The notes: generated from the sequence alone by a model not told the origin. DNA of 64,000 nucleotides from Citrobacter sp. Marseille-Q6884 (GCF_945906775.1 NZ_CAMDRE010000002.1:1426001-1490000), one strand, 5' to 3'. Shown: positions 52,195-61,514, counted from the stretch's first letter. Translations and numbers: made by a program.

Positions 52195-52826
52195 ACAAAG
52201 CAAAACGGCTGGAAATACTCACGCGTCTGCGTGAGAACAATCCACATCCTACAACCGAGCTCCATTTTACGTCGCCGTTTGAACTGCTGATTTCCGTGTT
52301 GCTTTCAGCACAGGCGACTGACGTTAGCGTCAATAAGGCAACGGCGAAGCTGTATCCGGTTGCCAATACCCCTGCCGCCATGCTGGAGCTTGGCGTTGAA
52401 GGGGTTAAGTCCTATATCAAGACTATTGGCCTGTTTAACAGCAAAGCGGAAAACGTGATTAAAACCTGTCGTATCCTGCTGGAACAGCACAATGGAGAAG
52501 TACCGGAGGACAGAGCCGCGTTAGAAGCCCTACCGGGCGTCGGGCGCAAGACGGCGAATGTCGTGCTCAACACCGCTTTTGGCTGGCCCACCATTGCCGT
52601 TGATACCCATATCTTTCGGGTGTGTAACCGAACACAATTCGCCCCGGGTAAAAACGTCGAGCAGGTCGAAGAGAAGCTGCTGAAAGTCGTTCCGAGTGAA
52701 TTTAAAGTCGATTGCCATCACTGGCTGATTCTTCATGGCCGCTACACCTGCATTGCCAGAAAACCACGCTGTGGCTCCTGTATCATCGAAGATCTCTGTG
52801 AATTCAAAGAGAAAGTCGATATCTGA
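52191..52826 (+). CDS. nth: Nth, endonuclease III (DNA glycosylase/AP lyase)
   Basis: 211 residues. Removes oxidised pyrimidines in base-excision repair. The helix-hairpin-helix with catalytic Lys (LPGVGRKTANVVL) and the catalytic Asp (VDTHIFRVCNR) are intact, as is the C-terminal 4Fe-4S loop (C-x6-C-x2-C-x5-C in CIARKPRCGSCIIEDLC). Last gene of the rsx operon, followed by a hairpin. Confidence 0.96.
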   Translation: MNKAKRLEILTRLRENNPHPTTELHFTSPFELLISVLLSAQATDVSVNKATAKLYPVANTPAAMLELGVEGVKSYIKTIGLFNSKAENVIKTCRILLEQHNGEVPEDRAALEALPGVGRKTANVVLNTAFGWPTIAVDTHIFRVCNRTQFAPGKNVEQVEEKLLKVVPSEFKVDCHHWLILHGRYTCIARKPRCGSCIIEDLCEFKEKVDI

Positions 52827-52832
52827 TGCTGA

Positions 52833-52854
52833 TGGGGCACACCAGGCTGCCCCA
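52833..52854 (+). terminator. hairpin after nth
   Basis: TGGGGCA / TGCCCCA with an 8-nt loop, then ACCTTTC. Marks the probable 3' end of the rsx-nth operon; the T-run is short. Confidence 0.6.
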
Positions 52855-53002
52855 ACCTTTCATAACGCTTAGTTATGCACTTCTGAAGCGTTGATTTTCC
52901 GACAATGATGCCAGGCTAATGGGCATATCTAATGTAATATTCTTGTGAATTAACACCTGAGCAGGTTAATCGTTTTTTTGATAGTAGAAATTTCTATCTA
53001 TA

Positions 53003-53018
53003 CGTGATCAAGATCACC
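53003..53018. promoter_or_regulatory. CRP-like site upstream of dtpA (candidate)
   Basis: The palindrome GTGA-TCAAGA-TCAC has perfect CRP core half-sites with the correct 6-bp spacing but lacks the outer T and A. It lies 423 bp before the dtpA start, far for a direct effect unless the transcript has a long leader. Confidence 0.3.
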
Positions 53019-53440
53019 TCGATAACTTAATGTTAAAAATTTTTTATTTTGTCGTTAAAATGACAATGAGATGACCTGACCCCGCCGTTTCAATACAAAA
53101 GATTACACTGGCTATTTTTCAGATAATGGCCTATATCACTGGATTCAACCTTGAATAGCAGAACATATCGCCACATTGCGGTTTTCGCCCCTACTTAACA
53201 GTGTAAAAATCTGCCATTTTTCAATAGAAGAAATTTAACGCTAGATAACATTTCTTAGCCCCGACGATTTCACCACTTAAGATATATGTAACAGATTATT
53301 ACAAAGCACTTGTTTGAAGGGTCAAGATAGTGAACATTACTTGCCGTTTCCCCTCCCACTATAACAATCGGACGGATGAGCTTGACTTATCACGTACCTG
53401 AACACCCCCGTTGATATGGGATGTAAAAAAAGAGGTAAAA

Positions 53441-54946
53441 GTGTCTACTGCAAACAATAAACCAACTGAAAGCGTCAGTTTAAACGCCTTCAAACAACCA
53501 AAAGCGTTCTATCTCATTTTCTCTATTGAGCTGTGGGAACGTTTTGGTTATTACGGCCTGCAAGGGATTATGGCCGTCTACCTGGTTAAACAACTGGGTA
53601 TGTCAGAAGCGGATTCCATCACCCTTTTCTCATCCTTTAGCGCCCTGGTTTACGGCCTGGTAGCCATTGGAGGCTGGTTAGGTGATAAAGTTTTGGGTAC
53701 CAAGCGCGTCATTATGCTGGGCGCAATCGTCCTGGCCATCGGTTATGCACTGGTTGCATGGTCCGGTCATGACGCGGGTATCGTTTATATGGGTATGGCG
53801 GCCATCGCGGTCGGTAACGGCCTGTTCAAAGCCAACCCGTCTTCTCTGCTCTCTACCTGCTATGCAAAAGATGACCCGCGTCTTGATGGTGCATTTACCA
53901 TGTACTACATGTCCGTCAACATCGGTTCATTCTTCTCTATGCTGGCAACACCGTGGCTGGCTGCCCGTTACGGCTGGAGCACTGCGTTTGCACTGAGCGT
54001 CGTCGGTATGCTGATCACCGTAGTTAACTTCGCATTCTGCCAGCGCTGGGTTAAACAGTACGGTTCTAAACCTGACTTCGAGCCGGTCAACTTCCGTAAC
54101 CTGCTGCTGACTATTGGTGGCGTTGTGGTGCTGATCGCTGTTGCGACATGGCTGCTGCACAACCAGGGTATCGCACGTATGGTTCTGGGCGTTATCGCTC
54201 TGGGTATCGTGTTTATCTTCGGTAAAGAAGCCTTCTCTATGCAGGGTGCTGCGCGTCGTAAAATGATCGTTGCCTTCATTCTGATGCTGGAAGCGATTAT
54301 CTTCTTCGTTCTGTACAGCCAGATGCCAACGTCACTGAACTTCTTTGCGATTCGTAACGTTGAACACTCAATTCTGGGTATCGCGTTCGAACCTGAGCAA
54401 TACCAGGCACTGAACCCGTTCTGGATCATCATCGGCAGTCCAATCCTTGCCGCCATCTATAACAAGATGGGTGACACCCTGCCGATGCCGACTAAGTTCG
54501 CAATTGGTATGGTGCTGTGCTCCGGTGCGTTCCTGGTTCTGCCGCTGGGTGCGAAATTCGCGTCCGATGCAGGTATCGTTTCCGTTAACTGGCTGATCAT
54601 TTCTTACGGTCTGCAGAGTATCGGTGAACTGATGATCTCTGGTCTGGGTCTGGCGATGGTTGCGCAGCTGGTTCCGCAGCGCCTGATGGGCTTCATCATG
54701 GGTAGCTGGTTCCTGACCACTGCGGGTGCGAACATTATTGGTGGCTACGTAGCCAACATGATGGCGGTACCTGAGAACGTGACCGACCCGCTGATGTCAC
54801 TGGAAGTCTATGGCCGTGTATTCCTGCAGATTGGTGTAGCCACGGCAGTTATCGCTGTTCTGATGCTGCTGACAGCGCCGAAACTGAACCGTATGACTCA
54901 AGATGATAATGTAAACGAGAAAGCCTCTAAGGCCGCAACCGCGTAA
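53441..54946 (+). CDS. dtpA: DtpA (TppB), proton-dependent di/tripeptide permease
   Basis: 501-residue POT/PTR-family symporter with about 14 helices. The family motif ExxER type region appears as ELWERFGYYGLQGIMAVYL near the N-terminus, and FYMSVNIGS-type sequence is seen as TMYYMSVNIGSFFS. Imports di- and tripeptides with protons. The start is GTG 53441 behind the site AGAGG; it gives the E. coli N-terminus. Codon use is strongly biased, as in highly expressed genes. A strong terminator follows. Confidence 0.95.
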   Translation: MSTANNKPTESVSLNAFKQPKAFYLIFSIELWERFGYYGLQGIMAVYLVKQLGMSEADSITLFSSFSALVYGLVAIGGWLGDKVLGTKRVIMLGAIVLAIGYALVAWSGHDAGIVYMGMAAIAVGNGLFKANPSSLLSTCYAKDDPRLDGAFTMYYMSVNIGSFFSMLATPWLAARYGWSTAFALSVVGMLITVVNFAFCQRWVKQYGSKPDFEPVNFRNLLLTIGGVVVLIAVATWLLHNQGIARMVLGVIALGIVFIFGKEAFSMQGAARRKMIVAFILMLEAIIFFVLYSQMPTSLNFFAIRNVEHSILGIAFEPEQYQALNPFWIIIGSPILAAIYNKMGDTLPMPTKFAIGMVLCSGAFLVLPLGAKFASDAGIVSVNWLIISYGLQSIGELMISGLGLAMVAQLVPQRLMGFIMGSWFLTTAGANIIGGYVANMMAVPENVTDPLMSLEVYGRVFLQIGVATAVIAVLMLLTAPKLNRMTQDDNVNEKASKAATA

Positions 54947-54969
54947 TTCTCAGGGAAACTTATTTTCGG

Positions 54970-55000
54970 GCCGCTAACTGATGTTAGCGGCTTTTTTTTT
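54970..55000 (+). terminator. dtpA terminator
   Basis: GCCGCTAAC-TGAT-GTTAGCGGC followed by nine T, a textbook intrinsic terminator 24 bp past the stop. Confidence 0.95.
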
Positions 55001-55050
55001 GTCTGAGGTAGCACTACCATACGATATACCTCAGCCAAAAGGAGTTACCG

Positions 55051-55645
55051 ATGAAACTGTTCTACAAACCGGGCGCGTGTTCTCTTGCTTCCCACATCAC
55101 CCTTCGTGAGAGCGGTAAAGATTTTACGCTGGATGGAGTTGATCTGATGAAGAAACGCCTGGAAAACGGCGACGATTTTTTCGCGGTAAACCCAAAAGGA
55201 CAAGTCCCCGCCCTGTTGCTTGATGACGGTACACTGCTGACGGAAGGAGTGGCCATCATGCAATATCTGGCCGATACCGTGCCCGATCGCCAGCTTCTTG
55301 CCCCTACCAGCAGCCTGTACGCTCGAGTGGCTCAATTTCATTGCTACAGAGCTGCACAAAGGTTTTACCCCGCTGTTTCGCCCTGATACGCCAGAGGAGT
55401 ACAAGCCAACGGTTCGCGCACTGCTGGAGAAAAAACTGCAGTATGTGAATGAATCACTGAAAGACAATCCGTGGATTTGCGGCCAGCGTTTCAGTATTGC
55501 GGATGCTTACCTGTTCACGGTATTGCGTTGGGCTTATGCTGTAAAACTGAATATGGAAGGGCTGAACCATATCGAGGCCTATATGGCGCGTATGGCTGAA
55601 CGTCCGGCGGTTGCCGCGGCGTTGAAGGCTGAAGGACTGCACTAA
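55051..55645 (+). pseudogene. gstA: gstA, glutathione S-transferase, frameshifted
   Basis: The N-terminal thioredoxin-like half reads in one frame (55051 to about 55318: MKLFYKPGACSLAS, with the active-site Cys10, to DRQLLAPTSSL). The C-terminal helical half reads in another frame (EWLNFIATELHKGF to KAEGLH, stop at 55645). At the join, the E. coli segment SRYKT is missing and the sequence runs CAGCCTGT|ACGCTCGAG. An 11-bp deletion near 55318 explains the shift exactly. The first frame ends at 55386 after 23 wrong residues. An assembly error is possible, but a homopolymer slip would not remove 11 bp. Flanks are normal (ribosome site AAGGAG). Confidence 0.88.
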
Positions 55646-55652
55646 GCATTTG

Positions 55653-55680
55653 TGCCGGATGGCGGGAGCGTCATCCGGCA
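55653..55680. repeat. REP-like palindrome between gstA and pdxY
   Basis: TGCCGGATGGCG / CGTCATCCGGCA around GGAG, the typical enterobacterial REP sequence, between convergent genes. Likely shared transcript end. Confidence 0.75.
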
Positions 55681-55692
55681 TTGACGACAGAA

Positions 55693-56553
55693 CTACAGTT
55701 GCGTCGCGCTAAAATAGTGTTCCGGTTTAGCGATACGATCCTGAGCGGCAACCACCTGCAGCTCATATTCCTGCATCTGCTGCGTGGCGATCATAATTTC
55801 GTATACCGCCGCGGTCACATGTTCAAGCGCCTGTTGTAACGACGCGCCCTGCAACAGTTTTACCAACAGCAAACCGCTGGTAACGTCACCGACACCGACA
55901 GGTTGACGCGCGCCAAAATCCACCAATGGACGACTGATGTGCCACGCCTGATCGGCTGTAACCAACAACATTTCAAAACGGTCAGTGCTGATACCCGCGC
56001 GGGCAAGATGCTTAACCAGCACCACTTCTGGTCCCTGGGCGATCAGTTCGCGGGCAGCCGCTACCGCCTCATGCACATTGTTAACCGCATGCTCACACAG
56101 AATTTCAAGCTCGACCAAATTAGGGGCGATAATATCGCTGGCCGGCAGCGCATGACGCACATGAAACTCTGCAACACCCGGCGCGACAATACAGCCTTTT
56201 TCAGGATGTCCCATCACCGGATCACAGAAATATTTCGCGTGTGGATTGGCCGCTTTAACTTTGCGGACAATACCCAGAATATGCTCACCCTGCTCAGCTG
56301 AACCCAGATATCCGCTCAGTACCGCGTCGCACTGCTGGAGCTTATCGATATCGGCAATACCCTGAACGATTTCGGTCAGGTGGCTCGGCGGCATAACGCA
56401 GCCTGTCCATTTACCGTATTGCGTATGGTTGGAAAACTGAACGGTGTTGAGCGGCCAGACATTCGCGCCAAGACGACGCATCGGAAACTCTGCTGCACTG
56501 TTGCCCGCATGACCAAAAACAACGTGGGACTGGATGGCGAGGATATTCTTCAT
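55693..56553 (-). CDS. pdxY: PdxY, pyridoxal kinase
   Basis: 286 residues of the ribokinase-like pyridoxal kinase family; phosphorylates pyridoxal to PLP in the B6 salvage pathway. Conserved blocks: SHVVFGHAGNSAAEFPM at the N-terminus, FCDPVMGHPEKG, and the anion-hole/catalytic motif PVGVGDVTSGLLL. ATG 56553 is the start; the frame extends four codons to a GTG. It lies downstream of tyrS with a terminator between them. Confidence 0.95.
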   Translation of the reverse strand: MKNILAIQSHVVFGHAGNSAAEFPMRRLGANVWPLNTVQFSNHTQYGKWTGCVMPPSHLTEIVQGIADIDKLQQCDAVLSGYLGSAEQGEHILGIVRKVKAANPHAKYFCDPVMGHPEKGCIVAPGVAEFHVRHALPASDIIAPNLVELEILCEHAVNNVHEAVAAARELIAQGPEVVLVKHLARAGISTDRFEMLLVTADQAWHISRPLVDFGARQPVGVGDVTSGLLLVKLLQGASLQQALEHVTAAVYEIMIATQQMQEYELQVVAAQDRIAKPEHYFSATQL

Positions 56554-56570
56554 TTTACTTACCACAACCC

Positions 56571-56604
56571 TAAAATAATAAAGGGGCGTAGTTTCCCACG
56601 CCCC
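56571..56604 (-). terminator. tyrS terminator
   Basis: On the minus strand GGGGCGT-GGGAAACT-ACGCCCC followed by TTTATTATTTT, 13 bp past the tyrS stop and 17 bp before pdxY. Partial read-through would feed pdxY. Confidence 0.85.
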
Positions 56605-56617
56605 TGCTCACTTTTTC

Positions 56618-57892
56618 TTATTTCCAGCAAATCAAACAATAGTTCTTTTTGCCGCGACGCAGTAATGTGTAGCGCCCAAATAAAATATCACTGTCCTGGA
56701 AGAAATATTCCGGGTCGGATTGTTTCTCACCGTTGATAGTGACCGCGTTAGACGCGATAGTCTTACGCGCCTGACCGCGGGATGGTTGCAGTTCGGAGTC
56801 AACCAGCGCCTGCATCAGGTCAGCACCTTTTTCCATTTCGATCATCGGTACGCCATCCTGCGCCAGCTGTTCGAAATCGGCTTCGCTCAGGGAGGCTAGA
56901 TTACCGTTAAACAGGCTTTCGGTGATGCGTTTTGCCGCAACCAGACCTTCTTCACCGTGAACCAGACGCGTGACCTGCTCAGCCAGAACATACTGGGCAC
57001 GTGGCGCTTTACCGCTGTTCTTGTCTTCTTCTTCCAGCGCATTGATCTCTTCAATGTCCATAAAGGTGAAGAACTTCAGGAAGCGATACACGTCCGCATC
57101 CGCGGTGTTGATCCAGAACTGGTAGAATTTGTACGGGCTGGTTTTCTTCGGATCCAGCCAGACTGCGCCACCTTCGGTTTTACCAAACTTGGTCCCGTCT
57201 GCTTTGGTGATCAGCGGAACGGTCAGGCCAAAGACCTGGTTCTGATGCAGACGGCGGGTCAGATCGATACCGGAGGTAATGTTGCCCCACTGGTCAGAAC
57301 CACCAATTTGCAGCGCCACACCGTGCAATTTGTTCAGGCAAGCGAAGTCGTAGCCTTGCAGCAGGTTGTAAGAAAACTCAGTAAACGAGATCCCCTGATC
57401 GTCACGGTTCAGACGTTGCTTCACCGCTTCTTTGTTGATCATCTGGTTTACAGAGAAGTGCTTACCGATATCACGCAGGAAAGTCAGTACGTTCATACCG
57501 CCAAACCAGTCGTAGTTGTTTGCCGCAATGGCTGAGTTGTCGCCACAGTTGAAATCGAGGAACGGCGCAACCTGTTTGCGGATTTTATCCACCCACTCCT
57601 GCACGGTATCTTCGGTATTCAGTTTACGCTCTGCGGCTTTGAAGCTCGGGTCACCAATCAGACCGGTTGCACCACCTACCAGTGCGACAGGCTTATGCCC
57701 TGCCTGCTGGAAGCGTTTCAGGCATAACAATGGAACCAGATGCCCCAAATGCAAGCTGTCAGCGGTAGGGTCGAAGCCGCAATAGAGCGCGATCGGGCCT
57801 TGCGCCAGTCGCTCTGCTAACGCTTCTTCGTCCGTCACCTGGGCCACCAGCCCCCGCTCTTGCAATTGTTTAATCAAGTTACTGCTTGCCAT
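56618..57892 (-). CDS. tyrS: TyrS, tyrosyl-tRNA synthetase
   Basis: 424-residue class I synthetase, the same length as E. coli TyrS. The HIGH motif is HLGH (residues 48-51), the KMSKS loop is KFGKT, and an S4-like RNA-binding domain ends the protein (PSRGQARKTIASNAVTING). ATG 57892 gives MASSNLIKQL; the frame opens four codons earlier. Essential for translation. It lies between the B6 genes pdxH and pdxY, as in E. coli. Confidence 0.97.
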   Translation of the reverse strand: MASSNLIKQLQERGLVAQVTDEEALAERLAQGPIALYCGFDPTADSLHLGHLVPLLCLKRFQQAGHKPVALVGGATGLIGDPSFKAAERKLNTEDTVQEWVDKIRKQVAPFLDFNCGDNSAIAANNYDWFGGMNVLTFLRDIGKHFSVNQMINKEAVKQRLNRDDQGISFTEFSYNLLQGYDFACLNKLHGVALQIGGSDQWGNITSGIDLTRRLHQNQVFGLTVPLITKADGTKFGKTEGGAVWLDPKKTSPYKFYQFWINTADADVYRFLKFFTFMDIEEINALEEEDKNSGKAPRAQYVLAEQVTRLVHGEEGLVAAKRITESLFNGNLASLSEADFEQLAQDGVPMIEMEKGADLMQALVDSELQPSRGQARKTIASNAVTINGEKQSDPEYFFQDSDILFGRYTLLRRGKKNYCLICWK

Positions 57893-58018
57893 CAAAATCT
57901 CCATGTATAAAACGACTGCACCTTTGCCGGTACACGACTTTTCGCCTGATGCGAAAGAAACATAGAATAAAGCGCCGGATTCATCTGTACCAGCGCTTAA
58001 AACAAGAATTTTGCATCT

Positions 58019-58675
58019 TTAGGGAGCGAGGCGATCAATTTTCCACGCGTTATCTTCACGTTGGTATAAAAAACGATCATGCAGACGGTTTTCACCCCCC
58101 TGCCAAAACTCCATTTGCTCAATGCTCACGCGAAAACCGCCCCAGAAGCTGGGTAAAGGGACTTCCCCTTGCTGAAACTTCTGCTTCAGCTCAAGAAATT
58201 TACTTTCAAGAATACCGCGAGCGGAGATCCGGCTGGACTGTTTAGAGACCCAGGCGCCAATCTGGCTGTCACGTGGTCGGCTATGGAAATACTTCACCAC
58301 TTCAAGGGTAGAAAGACGTTCTGCCTTGCCGATAACCATGACCTGCCGTTCCAGCGTATGCCACGGGAATAAGAGACTGATACGGGGATTGTGTTCAATC
58401 TGATGCGCCTTACGGCTGCCCAGGTTGGTATAAAACACCAGCCCTTTGTCATCATAATGTTTAAGCAACACGATGCGCTGGTAAGGTTGACCATTCTCAT
58501 CAACAGTGGCCACAACCATTGCGGTAGGATCTGCCAGTTTGGCATCACAGGCTTGCCCCAGCCAGCGCTCAAAAAGCGCGAGGGGTTCTGCTGGAAGGTC
58601 GCGGCGGCGAAGACCGCCTTTCGTGTATTCACGGCGCAAATGCGCGATTTGCTGCAATTCGTCGTTATCAGACAT
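58019..58675 (-). CDS. pdxH: PdxH, pyridoxine/pyridoxamine 5'-phosphate oxidase
   Basis: 218-residue FMN enzyme that makes pyridoxal 5'-phosphate from PNP or PMP, the last step of B6 synthesis. FMN- and substrate-binding blocks are intact (RIVLLKHYDDKGLVFYTN, WVSKQSSRIS, SFWGGFRVS, HDRFLYQR). Length equals that of E. coli. Upstream of tyrS in the same direction. Confidence 0.96.
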   Translation of the reverse strand: MSDNDELQQIAHLRREYTKGGLRRRDLPAEPLALFERWLGQACDAKLADPTAMVVATVDENGQPYQRIVLLKHYDDKGLVFYTNLGSRKAHQIEHNPRISLLFPWHTLERQVMVIGKAERLSTLEVVKYFHSRPRDSQIGAWVSKQSSRISARGILESKFLELKQKFQQGEVPLPSFWGGFRVSIEQMEFWQGGENRLHDRFLYQREDNAWKIDRLAP

Positions 58676-58734
58676 GATGTTGGGCTACGGATTGTCAGTG
58701 GGTAACGCTATTGTGCGCCGCCCTGCTGGAAATC

Positions 58735-59064
58735 TCAACGCTTCGGATTCTGTAACTGACAGTTATTTAACACAACGCTATCGCGTTTATAGACCGTTGC
58801 ACTGTCACCTTTCGACCAGAAGACGTAGATGCCATCCGTGTATCGCGCGCCAGATGCCGACACGCCTTGTTTAAGATTGACCAGCTTATTGTCATAAACA
58901 AAGCTCGCCGTTTGTTGGGTATTGTTCAATTTGACGGTAAGCGGTTTTTCATCACAGCGGTATTCGAGCGTATCCGTTTGCATACGCTCGACAAATTGGT
59001 TGTAAACACTACACCCAGTGAGCAATACGGGCAGACATACCATTAACAGTTTTTTCATAGCCAT
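58735..59064 (-). CDS. mliC: MliC (YdhA), membrane-bound lysozyme inhibitor lipoprotein
   Basis: 109 residues with lipoprotein signal (MKKLLMVCLPVLLTGC) and the MliC domain: YRCDEKPLTVKLNN, then SASGARYTDGIYVFWSKGDSATV, which carries the inhibitory SGxxY and YxxxTKG-like loops. Anchored to the outer membrane, it protects peptidoglycan from host C-type lysozyme. A second Met two codons in (59058) is an alternative start. Confidence 0.94.
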   Translation of the reverse strand: MAMKKLLMVCLPVLLTGCSVYNQFVERMQTDTLEYRCDEKPLTVKLNNTQQTASFVYDNKLVNLKQGVSASGARYTDGIYVFWSKGDSATVYKRDSVVLNNCQLQNPKR

Positions 59065-59151
59065 ATCCTGAAGACTTTCCTGGTCCCGGAGGGCAATAAC
59101 ACCCTCCCTAACATCCCTAGTTTACCGGCATCCTGGCCAGGATAATTTCAG

Positions 59152-60273
59152 TTAACTCTGAGTTCGTGGGTTCGCGGGGAAAATAGCCCCTAAAACACTG
59201 GACTCTGCTGCACCGGTCACAGAAGGGAGATTACCCGGCAACCCTGCCAGCGTACGCCACGCCAACCATGCGAAAGCTAACGCTTCCATATCGTCGCCGC
59301 TGATGCCCGCTTCATCGGTCGAGGTCACTTCCGTTCCCGGCAGCAATGCCGCCAGACGCATCATAATCAGCGGATTACGACTTCCTCCCCCGCACACCAT
59401 TAATCGCTCGCAGCCGCCACTCAGCAATACCTGTTCTGAAATGGTCACCGCGGTGAGTTCGGTGAGCGTTGCCTGAACATCGCGCGGGGAAATCCCAGGG
59501 AACAGCGCCAGATGGCGTTCAATCCAGCCATAATTAAAGTACTCCCGCCCCGTGCTTTTTGGCGCGGGTGCGGCGAAGTAAGGATCGCTAAGCATATTTT
59601 GCAGCAGAGGGAGAATCACCGTTCCTTCACTGGCCCACTGCGCGTCTTTGTCGTAAGGCTTACCGCATTGCCGCCAGATCCATGCATCCATCAGCATATT
59701 ACCAGGCCCGGTATCGTATCCCCGAACCGGCTGCCCCGGAATAAGCAGAGACAGATTGGCAATCCCCCCAATATTCAACACCATCCGGCGCTCACCTGGA
59801 TGCGCCAACAGAGCCTGATGGAATGCAGGAACCAGTGGCGCACCTTGCCCGCCCAACGCGATATCGCGTCGACGGAAATCGCCGACCACCGTAATACCGG
59901 TGAGCGCCACAATCTGATTGTTATCGCCAATTTGCAGCGTATGCGGCGCCGCGCCGGTGGGCTCGTGCCAGACGGTCTGTCCGTGGCAACCAATTGCGAC
60001 GATATCCTGGGGTTTTAATTTTTGCTGCGCCAACAGCGCATTCACCGCCTCGGCAAACAAGCGTCCCAGTCGTGTGTCTAACTGGCCATACTGAGACAGC
60101 GTCAGTTGCTGCCCCTGACAGATGTCCAGGATTGCCTGTTTCAAATGGATGGGTATCGGCCAGGTGAGACTCGCCTGTTGCGCAACCATCGTTTCATCTA
60201 TTGCTGCCAGCACAACATCAACACCATCAAGGCTGGTTCCAGACATAACACCGATAAAACGGCCCGATTTCAT
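59152..60273 (-). CDS. anmK: AnmK, anhydro-N-acetylmuramic acid kinase
   Basis: 373 residues. Phosphorylates and opens 1,6-anhydro-MurNAc in peptidoglycan recycling, giving MurNAc-6-P. Conserved motifs: GVMSGTSLDGVD at the N-terminus, GCHGQTVWHEP, LNIGGIANLSLL, YDTGPGNMLMDAW and CGGGSRNP. It ends with a short extra tail (RTQS) compared with E. coli. Divergent from slyB. Confidence 0.95.
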   Translation of the reverse strand: MKSGRFIGVMSGTSLDGVDVVLAAIDETMVAQQASLTWPIPIHLKQAILDICQGQQLTLSQYGQLDTRLGRLFAEAVNALLAQQKLKPQDIVAIGCHGQTVWHEPTGAAPHTLQIGDNNQIVALTGITVVGDFRRRDIALGGQGAPLVPAFHQALLAHPGERRMVLNIGGIANLSLLIPGQPVRGYDTGPGNMLMDAWIWRQCGKPYDKDAQWASEGTVILPLLQNMLSDPYFAAPAPKSTGREYFNYGWIERHLALFPGISPRDVQATLTELTAVTISEQVLLSGGCERLMVCGGGSRNPLIMMRLAALLPGTEVTSTDEAGISGDDMEALAFAWLAWRTLAGLPGNLPSVTGAAESSVLGAIFPANPRTQS

Positions 60274-60405
60274 ACGTCATCCTTTTAAACATGTTAGCCT
60301 TGACACTCAACCATAAAGTGCCGCGTAATTCCATGCTTCGTTAATGATTTTTACGGGTAACTCATGACAATGAGCCATGATTTTCAATCAATATGATGAA
60401 TGATT

Positions 60406-60422
60406 CGTTTATACTCGGTTAA
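60406..60422 (+). promoter_or_regulatory. PhoP box of slyB
   Basis: CGTTTA-TACTC-GGTTAA has the PhoP half-site pattern GTTTA-N5-GGTTA. It ends exactly 12 bp upstream of a -10 element TATGAT (60435-60440), the canonical geometry of PhoP-activated promoters. slyB is a known PhoP target. Confidence 0.82.
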
Positions 60423-60548
60423 CCCGGACCCGATTATGATTTTCATATTGTTCCAGTAGAACATGTGACCTTGGGCTCACAAATGCCATATAATTTAGCC
60501 ATGAGGGATGCTTGATTAGCGTTTCGTGGTGTAAAGGAGAGTTATAAA

Positions 60549-61016
60549 ATGATTAAACGTGTGCTGATTGTTTCACTAATGGGGTTATCTTTAGCCGGTT
60601 GCGTTAACAATGACAGCCTTTCCGGTGACGTATATACCGCATCCGAAGCGAAACAGGTTCAGAACGTCACCTATGGCACGATTGTTCACGTTCGTCCGGT
60701 TCAAATCCAGGGTGGCGATGACGCAAACGTCATTGGCGCGATTGGTGGTGCGGTACTTGGCGGGTTCCTCGGTAACACCGTTGGCGGTGGTACGGGTCGT
60801 TCATTAGCAACGGCTGCAGGTGCGGTTGCCGGTGGCGTAGCGGGTCAAGGCGTACAAGGTGCGATGAATAAAACACAGGGTGTAGAACTGGAAATCCGTA
60901 AGGATGACGGTAATACCATCATGGTAGTGCAGAAACAAGGTGCGACCAAATTCGCCGCAGGTCAGCGCGTCGTGATGGCGAGCAATGGCCGGGAAGTGAC
61001 CGTTTCTCCGCGTTAA
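60549..61016 (+). CDS. slyB: SlyB, outer-membrane lipoprotein (Pcp family)
   Basis: 155 residues with a lipoprotein signal (VLIVSLMGLSLAGC) and a glycine-zipper segment (IGAIGGAVLGGFLGNTVGGG...GAVAGGVAGQGV), then a C-terminal beta domain. PhoP-induced; stabilises the outer membrane and BAM-type barrels under stress in E. coli. Preceded by GGAGAG and a PhoP box. Confidence 0.95.
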   Translation: MIKRVLIVSLMGLSLAGCVNNDSLSGDVYTASEAKQVQNVTYGTIVHVRPVQIQGGDDANVIGAIGGAVLGGFLGNTVGGGTGRSLATAAGAVAGGVAGQGVQGAMNKTQGVELEIRKDDGNTIMVVQKQGATKFAAGQRVVMASNGREVTVSPR

Positions 61017-61022
61017 TCGAAT

Positions 61023-61058
61023 TTACGTGTGGTCAGATACTGGCCACACGTAATTTTT
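61023..61058. terminator. terminator between slyB and slyA
   Basis: TTACGTGTGG / CCACACGTAA with an 11-nt loop and five T after it on the plus strand, 6 bp past the slyB stop; the convergent slyA ends 5 bp further. Confidence 0.85.
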
Positions 61059-61063
61059 CCGCA

Positions 61064-61498
61064 TTAGTCCTGAGACTGCAGCTCAATGATATTGTGTTCC
61101 AGTCGGGCAACCAGTTTAATCAGCAGATCAATTTCCTCAGCTGAAATCCCTTCCAGAATTTCTCCACGCGTTTTGTTGATCACCGCTTCCATATCCGCGA
61201 TAAGCGGCTCTGCTTTCTCGGTCAGTTTAATTCTCTTTGCCCGACGATCGCTGGCGCAAGTCTGTCGTGAAATGAGTCCCTTTTCTTCCAGTTGGTCAAG
61301 CGTACGCACCAGTGACGGCTGCTCAATGCCGATCGCTTTAGCCAGCTGAATCTGCGATTGATCCGGTGGCAACTGATGGATGTTGTGCAGCGTAACCCAA
61401 TGCGTCTGCGTCAACTCCAGAGGCTTCAGGCGATGGTCAATCAGAGCACGCCAAATGCGCACCAACCGTGCCAGATCAGAACCTAGTGGCGATTCCAA
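61064..61498 (-). CDS. slyA: SlyA, MarR-family transcriptional regulator
   Basis: MarR/SlyA winged-helix dimer that relieves H-NS silencing at virulence and envelope genes. The DNA-binding region is SLVRTLDQLEEKGLISRQTCASDRRAKRI. Two starts compete: ATG 61504 (146 aa) directly abuts the ribosome site AAGGAG with no spacing, while TTG 61498 (144 aa) has the ideal 6-base spacing; I therefore choose TTG. A perfect SlyA operator (61515-61526) lies upstream, indicating autoregulation and control of the divergent ydhIJK. Confidence 0.94.
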   Translation of the reverse strand: MESPLGSDLARLVRIWRALIDHRLKPLELTQTHWVTLHNIHQLPPDQSQIQLAKAIGIEQPSLVRTLDQLEEKGLISRQTCASDRRAKRIKLTEKAEPLIADMEAVINKTRGEILEGISAEEIDLLIKLVARLEHNIIELQSQD

Positions 61499-61514
61499 TT
61501 TCATCTCCTTATAA

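Larger units (their letters stand above)
52827..53440. other. 614-bp intergenic region upstream of dtpA
   Basis: No gene recognised. It holds the hairpin after nth, a perfect 12-bp palindrome TAGAAATTTCTA (52985-52996), a CRP-like GTGA-N6-TCAC site (53004-53017) and AT-rich DNA around 53030-53060. ATGTAACAGATTATTACAAAG near 53287 has OmpR-like half-sites; dtpA (tppB) is OmpR-dependent in Salmonella. A regulatory role of these is inferred. Confidence 0.55.
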
